The notes beneath the pieces were generated by a model, which made no database searches, was not told the DNA's origin, and saw only the letters and a program-made list of their open reading frames with translations. A DNA stretch of 64,000 nucleotides from Pseudomonas sp. SORT22. GTDB lineage: Bacteria; Pseudomonadota; Gammaproteobacteria; Pseudomonadales; Pseudomonadaceae. Below, one piece after another: positions 58,512 to 64,000 of the stretch. The position numbers and the translations under genes are program-made. The stretch spans positions 2,356,501 to 2,420,500 of the forward strand of contig NZ_CP071007.1 in assembly GCF_018417635.1 (NCBI RefSeq), read 5' to 3'. Position 1 is the first letter of the stretch. Each line of letters starts with the position of its first letter.

Positions 58512-60929
58512 TTACGGCAGCGCGTAGGCCATTACATAGTCGCCACGGTCCGTCGACTGACGCGCACCACCGGCGGTGATGACCACATACTGCTTGCCGG
58601 TTTTCGGCGACACATAGGTCATCGGGCCGCCCTGGCTGCCGACCGGCAGGCGGGCTTTCCACACTTCTTCACCGTTGGCGCTGTTGAACGCGCGCAGGTA
58701 GAAGTCCTGGGTGCCGGCGATAAACACCAGGCCGCCCTGGGTCGACAGGGTGCCGCCGAGGGTCGGCAGGCCAACCTTGATCGGCAGGTGCATGCGGATG
58801 CCCAGTGGGCCGGTGTCTTCGACGGTGCCGACCGGCACTTGCCAGGCAACCTTGCGGGTCTTCATGTCGATGGCAGTGAGGGTGCCGAAGGGCGGCGCCT
58901 GGCACGGAATGCCGGCCACCGACAGGAAGCGGTTCTTGTTCACCGCATACGGCGTGCCCTTGAGCGGTACCGCGCCCATGCCGGTGTTCAGCGCTTCACC
59001 CCCGGAGGCGGCCTGGCCTTTGTTCTGCGACGGGATCATCTGAATCCACAGGCCCAGGCGCATGTCGTTGACGAAGATAAAACCATGCACCGGGTCGGTG
59101 GAGATGCTGCCCCAGTTCATGCCGCCCAGCGAGCCCGGGAAGCTCAGCGACAGGTCGGTGCCCGGTGCGGTGTACAGGCCGTCGTAGCGCATCTTCTTGA
59201 AGTCGATGCGGCACAGCAGCTGGTCATACGGGGTGGCGCCCCACATGTCCGACTCGGTCAGTTGCTGGGCGCCGATCTGCGGCATGCCCACCGATTTAGG
59301 CTGGGTCGGCGAGTACGGCTCGCCGGGGATGTTGCCCGGCTTGACCGGGGTCTCGACTACTTCGGTCAGCGGCTTGCCGCTGGCGCGGTCGAGCACGTAG
59401 ATCTGCCCGGCCTTGGTGCCGATGACCAGCGCTGGCACCGACTGACCGTCGGCCTTGGTGAAGTCGATCAGGCTTGGCTGCATCGGCAGGTCAAAGTCCC
59501 AGAGGTCGTTGTGCACGGTCTGGTACACCCACTTCTCTTCGCCGCTGGTCGCGTCCAGGGCCAGCACCGAAGCGCCGTACTTGTGGTTCAGCTCGGTACG
59601 CTCGACGCCATAGATGTCGGTGGACGAGCTGCCCATCGGCAGGAACAGGGTGTTCATCGCCGGGTCATAGGACATCGGTGCCCAGCTGTTGGGGGTGCTG
59701 CGCACGTAGGTGTTGTCGCCAGTCGGCGCATTGCGATCTTGCGGGTTGCCCGGGTCGAAGGCCCAGCGCATCTGCCCGCTGATCACGTCAAAGCCGCGGA
59801 TCACGCCGCCTGGCATGTCGGTCTGGACGTTGTCGGCAACCCGGCCGCCGACCACCACCGTGGTGCCGGCCATCAGCGGCGCCGAAGACAATTGGTAGAA
59901 CGCGTCCGGGACATTGCCCAGGCCGGCCTTGAGGTCGACCTGGCCATTGTTGCCAAAGCCCTGGCAGAACTCACCGGTGTCGGCGTCGACCGCGATCAGG
60001 CGGGCGTCAATGGTGTTGGTCAGCAGGCGGCGCTGGCAGTTGGCACCGGCCGGCACGCTGGCGGCGATGATCGGGGTGCTGTTGGGCTGGGTCGGTTGGG
60101 CGATCGGCGCGCTGGCATCGAAATAGGCCATGCCGCGGCAACGCTGCCAGACTGCCGACTTGGCGTTGATCGGGTTCTTCCACAGCTCTTTGCCGGTGTC
60201 GGCATCAAGGGCGATCAGGTTGTTGTGCGGGGTGCAGATGAACACCTTGTTGCCAACCTGCAGCGGCGTCAGCTGGTCTTCGGCACCGTTGCCATCGCTG
60301 ATGGCGACGTCACCGGTGTGGTAGGTCCAGGCCACTTTCAGCTTGTCGACGTTGCTGCGGTTGATCTGGTCCAGGGCGGCGAAGCGGCTGCCGCCTTCGC
60401 TGTTGCCGTAGTGGGCCCAGTCTTTTTGCGCGTTGGCCGGGTCGACCGCGGTCAGGCCCGGGCCGTCACCGGTGGGGGCAACGCCTGGGTGGGCGACGAA
60501 CATATTGCCGGCCGCCACCGCCAGGGCGATTGCCAGCACTGCGGCCAGGCCATAGGCACCACGGCCTGGGGTGGCGCCGGCGGCACGCTTGAGCAGCGGG
60601 TACACCAGCGTCACCGCCAGGCCCATCGCGGCGAACATGAACAGGCGCGAGAACAGCGGCCAGAACACCAGGCCGACATCGGCCACGGCCCAGATCGCGG
60701 TGCCGAGCACAAAGGCGGCAAACAGCCAGGCCCCGGCCAGTTTGCGGCGGGCGATCAGCAGCCCGGAAAGCGCCATCAGCAGGCCGCCGAGCAGGAAGTA
60801 CCAGGAACCACCGAGGCTGACCAGCTTCACGCCACCGGCGGCGAGCGCAAGGCCGAGCAGGGCGATGATCACGCCCAGGCCAACCAGGATGAATGTTGAG
60901 GCGCCGTTGGCGCGCGGTGAGTGCGTCAT
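58512..60929 (-). CDS. gcd: Membrane-bound PQQ-dependent glucose dehydrogenase
   Basis: 805-residue inner-membrane quinoprotein that oxidises glucose to gluconolactone on the periplasmic side and passes electrons to ubiquinone. Five N-terminal membrane helices (about residues 10-150) precede an eight-bladed PQQ propeller. Visible hallmarks: the blade start WAHYGNSEGGSRFAALDQIN, PLQVGNKVFICTPHNNLIAL and the final TYVSPKTGKQYVVITAGGAR blade. Length equals the usual 796-808. ATG at 60929. With oprB downstream it forms the entry of the peripheral glucose pathway; the product, gluconate, is also the acid used in phosphate solubilisation. Confidence 0.96.
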   Translation of the reverse strand: MTHSPRANGASTFILVGLGVIIALLGLALAAGGVKLVSLGGSWYFLLGGLLMALSGLLIARRKLAGAWLFAAFVLGTAIWAVADVGLVFWPLFSRLFMFAAMGLAVTLVYPLLKRAAGATPGRGAYGLAAVLAIALAVAAGNMFVAHPGVAPTGDGPGLTAVDPANAQKDWAHYGNSEGGSRFAALDQINRSNVDKLKVAWTYHTGDVAISDGNGAEDQLTPLQVGNKVFICTPHNNLIALDADTGKELWKNPINAKSAVWQRCRGMAYFDASAPIAQPTQPNSTPIIAASVPAGANCQRRLLTNTIDARLIAVDADTGEFCQGFGNNGQVDLKAGLGNVPDAFYQLSSAPLMAGTTVVVGGRVADNVQTDMPGGVIRGFDVISGQMRWAFDPGNPQDRNAPTGDNTYVRSTPNSWAPMSYDPAMNTLFLPMGSSSTDIYGVERTELNHKYGASVLALDATSGEEKWVYQTVHNDLWDFDLPMQPSLIDFTKADGQSVPALVIGTKAGQIYVLDRASGKPLTEVVETPVKPGNIPGEPYSPTQPKSVGMPQIGAQQLTESDMWGATPYDQLLCRIDFKKMRYDGLYTAPGTDLSLSFPGSLGGMNWGSISTDPVHGFIFVNDMRLGLWIQMIPSQNKGQAASGGEALNTGMGAVPLKGTPYAVNKNRFLSVAGIPCQAPPFGTLTAIDMKTRKVAWQVPVGTVEDTGPLGIRMHLPIKVGLPTLGGTLSTQGGLVFIAGTQDFYLRAFNSANGEEVWKARLPVGSQGGPMTYVSPKTGKQYVVITAGGARQSTDRGDYVMAYALP

Positions 60930-61042
60930 ATCGAAAAGAACTCGAAGGGGGGAGTGGCCGAATGTTATACCCTTAGCAAGCTAATTAACAAGTTGGTACA
61001 TAATTCGGCAAGGGCTGCATTGGCGCTGAAATCAGGGCAAAT

Positions 61043-61067
61043 GCCCTCTCCCGCTGGGGGAGAGGGC
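61043..61067. terminator. Hairpin downstream of the MHS transporter gene
   Basis: Perfect 10-bp stem GCCCTCTCCC / GGGAGAGGGC with a five-base loop, 12 bp after the MFS stop on the minus strand. No clear T-run. This type of GAGAGGG hairpin is common at gene ends. Confidence 0.65.
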
Positions 61068-61078
61068 GGGTATCAGAC

Positions 61079-62755
<1,677 letters not shown>

Positions 62756-62948
62756 GAGTCTTCTCCGTCTTGTGCTTGTAGGCCGGAGTTCCCACTGTCC
62801 TTGCCGCACCCAGGCCTTAGGGTGATGTCATCGGATTGCGCAAATCATGAACACAGACTGACGGCCTCGCATTGCTGCAAGGTTTCTTGAAGCATAATCA
62901 GGTTTGTCTGGATATCCACTCGCCAGCATCAGCGAGTGTGGGGATCAC

Positions 62949-63236
62949 TCACTCGAACAGCACTTCAGAGGCCATCTGCGGATACTCGGCCTGCAGCGTG
63001 GCCAGGCACTTCTGCATCAGTTCGGCGTCTCTGGGCAAGTGCCTGGCAAAAGCCTCCCAGCCACTGAGCTGCAACTGTTGAGGCATCTGCACAAGCCCGC
63101 TGATCGCATCCCAGAAGGCATCCCAGTTACAGCCATACCATTCGGGAAAACCGAGGGAGTCCCTTAACAGGTGATGCAATTGCCTGGCGCTGGTCACCTG
63201 GCCCAGATCAATCCTTACCACCCGCACCCGGCTCAA
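62949..63236 (-). CDS. Barstar-like protein
   Basis: 95-residue protein of the barstar fold: RVVRIDLGQVTSARQLHHLL at the N terminus, then GFPEWYGCNWDAFWDAISGL, the conserved barstar core with the aromatic WYG.NWDAFWD motif that plugs ribonuclease active sites. Start: TTG at 63236, which overlaps the upstream stop (TTGA) and implies translational coupling; GTG at 63227 is an alternative. Barstars inhibit barnase-type RNases. No RNase gene is present here; the upstream partner is an Imm22-like protein. Confidence 0.85.
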   Translation of the reverse strand: MSRVRVVRIDLGQVTSARQLHHLLRDSLGFPEWYGCNWDAFWDAISGLVQMPQQLQLSGWEAFARHLPRDAELMQKCLATLQAEYPQMASEVLFE

Positions 63237-63646
63237 TTGAAATGCCCCAGGTAGGTGAGCGTGGCGGTGCTTTGTGGCTGGCGCGAATGGGAGTGATCTG
63301 CTGAGCGGCGGTCGCCGTAAATGGCGTTGTCGCCGACGATGATGAAGTGACTGAAAGCGTCCAGAGACCGGGAACACAATTGCGCTTTCTGCGCCTCGTC
63401 GGCCATCAGGCTCTGCACATATTCCAGCGACTCATCCAGCTCGACGAAGTCCGAATCCATGAACCACTCAAGCTCCTGGGCAAGCTGCCAGGACGGATTG
63501 CGATCCTCCCAGGCGGCGAATTCGGCAGCACTCGCGCTGGCGGGCGGCTCGGGTTGCCATTGCTCGAAAGCGAACTGGCGGGCGTGCGTTTCGCTTTCGA
63601 AGGTGGCGGCGAAGAGGTGGAAGGGGTAGTAGTCTGGATTGTCCAT
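63233..63646 (-). CDS. Imm22-like hypothetical (possible immunity) protein
   Basis: 137-residue acidic soluble protein. It contains LFAATFESETHARQFAFEQW near the N terminus and WFMDSDFVELDESLEYVQSL in the middle, reminiscent of immunity protein 22, and a C-terminal strand region HFIIVGDNAIYGDRR. I hold the Imm22 assignment loosely. It overlaps the barstar gene by four bases, so the two are co-translated. Such pairs often belong to polymorphic-toxin immunity islands. Confidence 0.6.
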   Translation of the reverse strand: MDNPDYYPFHLFAATFESETHARQFAFEQWQPEPPASASAAEFAAWEDRNPSWQLAQELEWFMDSDFVELDESLEYVQSLMADEAQKAQLCSRSLDAFSHFIIVGDNAIYGDRRSADHSHSRQPQSTATLTYLGHFN

Positions 63647-63709
63647 AATCTGCCTTGCGGGCTGGCCGGAAAGGGGCTGCAGGTTACCAGTGATCGATGT
63701 TCAGGATTA

Positions 63710-63750
63710 CGACCGCTGCGCGCTCGATCGCTGGCAAGCCAGCTCCTAAA
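63710..63750. repeat. REP-like element
   Basis: CGACCGCTGCGCGCTCGATC leader followed by a diverged core (GCTGGCAAGCCAGCTCC). Lies between two genes on the minus strand. Confidence 0.65.
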
Positions 63751-63775
63751 GCCAACGAAAATGTCTGGCCAACAA

Positions 63776-64000
63776 CTAAACCTGCATATTCAACTTTGTC
63801 AGGGTGACGTTCTTGAACAGATCATCCTCTATCAACTCCGACACACCGCCTGCAGACATTTTGAACGAGATAAACGCCATGCTCTCGACCGGCACGCGTT
63901 GTAACGCGCTAATCAGGAAACTGGCGGCAAAGCCGTGGGTTACGATAATTGCGCATTCAACCTCAGCATCCAGCGTTGCGACAAAGTCGTAAATTCGACG
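63776..64000 (-). CDS. Histidine phosphatase family protein, C-terminal fragment
   Basis: The last 74 codons of a gene whose start lies beyond the window, ending at TAG (63778-63776). The sequence runs CAIIVTHGFAASFLISALQR, the second histidine motif (THG) of the phosphoglycerate-mutase/histidine-phosphatase fold, then MAFISFKMSAGGVSELIEDD and FKNVTLTKLNMQV at the end. The nucleophilic RHG motif would be in the missing part. Activity may be on sugar or nucleotide phosphates; unknown here. Confidence 0.75.
   Translation of the reverse strand, partial: RRIYDFVATLDAEVECAIIVTHGFAASFLISALQRVPVESMAFISFKMSAGGVSELIEDDLFKNVTLTKLNMQV

Noticed and set aside
58320..60899. 859-codon open frame on the plus strand opposite gcd
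   Set aside because: It is antisense to an unmistakable glucose dehydrogenase gene and its translation is low-complexity; it is a consequence of codon bias.

Overview
The window reads as ordinary chromosome of a fluorescent-group Pseudomonas (putida/fluorescens lineage). The GC content is high and genes are densely packed on both strands. The gene set is typical of that group: OprD and OprB porins, Gcd glucose dehydrogenase, FecI/FecR/TonB iron signalling, DUF2790 proteins, SfnR/SfnB-type organosulfur genes and many LysR/AraC/Lrp/MFS/DMT/LysE pairs. Pseudomonas REP elements of the GCGGG..CCCGCTCC type occur at seven loci. No phage, insertion sequence, rRNA or CRISPR array is visible. One tRNA (Gln, UUG) is present.

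Layout. 1-6540: organosulfur-acquisition block with a fused double-ATPase ABC subunit (cut by the window edge), an SfnB/DszC-like flavin oxidoreductase, an MFS pump, and on the other strand a second DszC-like enzyme followed by an SfnR-like sigma-54 activator. 6755-12472: molbindin-like TOBE protein, NCS1 permease, EamA exporter, a Cys-rich SufR-like regulator coupled to an MFS pump, YbjQ and a small ORF. 12514-13283: a long imperfect inverted repeat, not coding. 13389-18307: truncated haemoglobin, DASS anion symporter, PuuR-like regulator, MFS pump. 18375-23549: a Fur-like palindrome, an unrecognised tandem-domain protein, and a complete iron-responsive signalling unit (sigma, FecR, TonB receptor). 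23594-27940: OprD porin, then a catalase-family peroxidase/cytochrome b561 operon facing an ECF sigma/anti-sigma pair across two matching ECF-type promoters.

28016-37796: DUF2790 protein, LysR regulator, a large beta-solenoid membrane protein, an SDR, a second FecI/FecR pair with a Fur-like box but no receptor beside it, a two-component system, a second DUF2790 protein and a TlpA-like thioredoxin. 37819-47913: MocR regulator facing BenE, small periplasmic proteins, Lrp/RarD, a GlxA-type regulator, GNAT, HD, NIPSNAP and LysR genes. 47992-50926: IclR - formimidoylglutamase - GltS, a glutamate-forming unit. 50960-53752: two LysE exporters with AraC and Lrp regulators.

53867-56227: carboxynorspermidine decarboxylase plus carboxynorspermidine dehydrogenase (alternative polyamine route). 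56498: tRNA-Gln. 56622-62755: MAPEG protein, OprB porin and Gcd (periplasmic glucose oxidation), and an MHS-type transporter with a large extra loop. 62949-64000: a barstar-like protein overlapping an Imm22-like protein, and the C-terminal part of a histidine phosphatase.

The observations I would follow up first are the mirrored ECF promoters at the catalase locus, the tandem-domain protein next to a Fur-like palindrome, the solenoid membrane protein, the long inverted repeat, and the immunity-like pair without a visible toxin.
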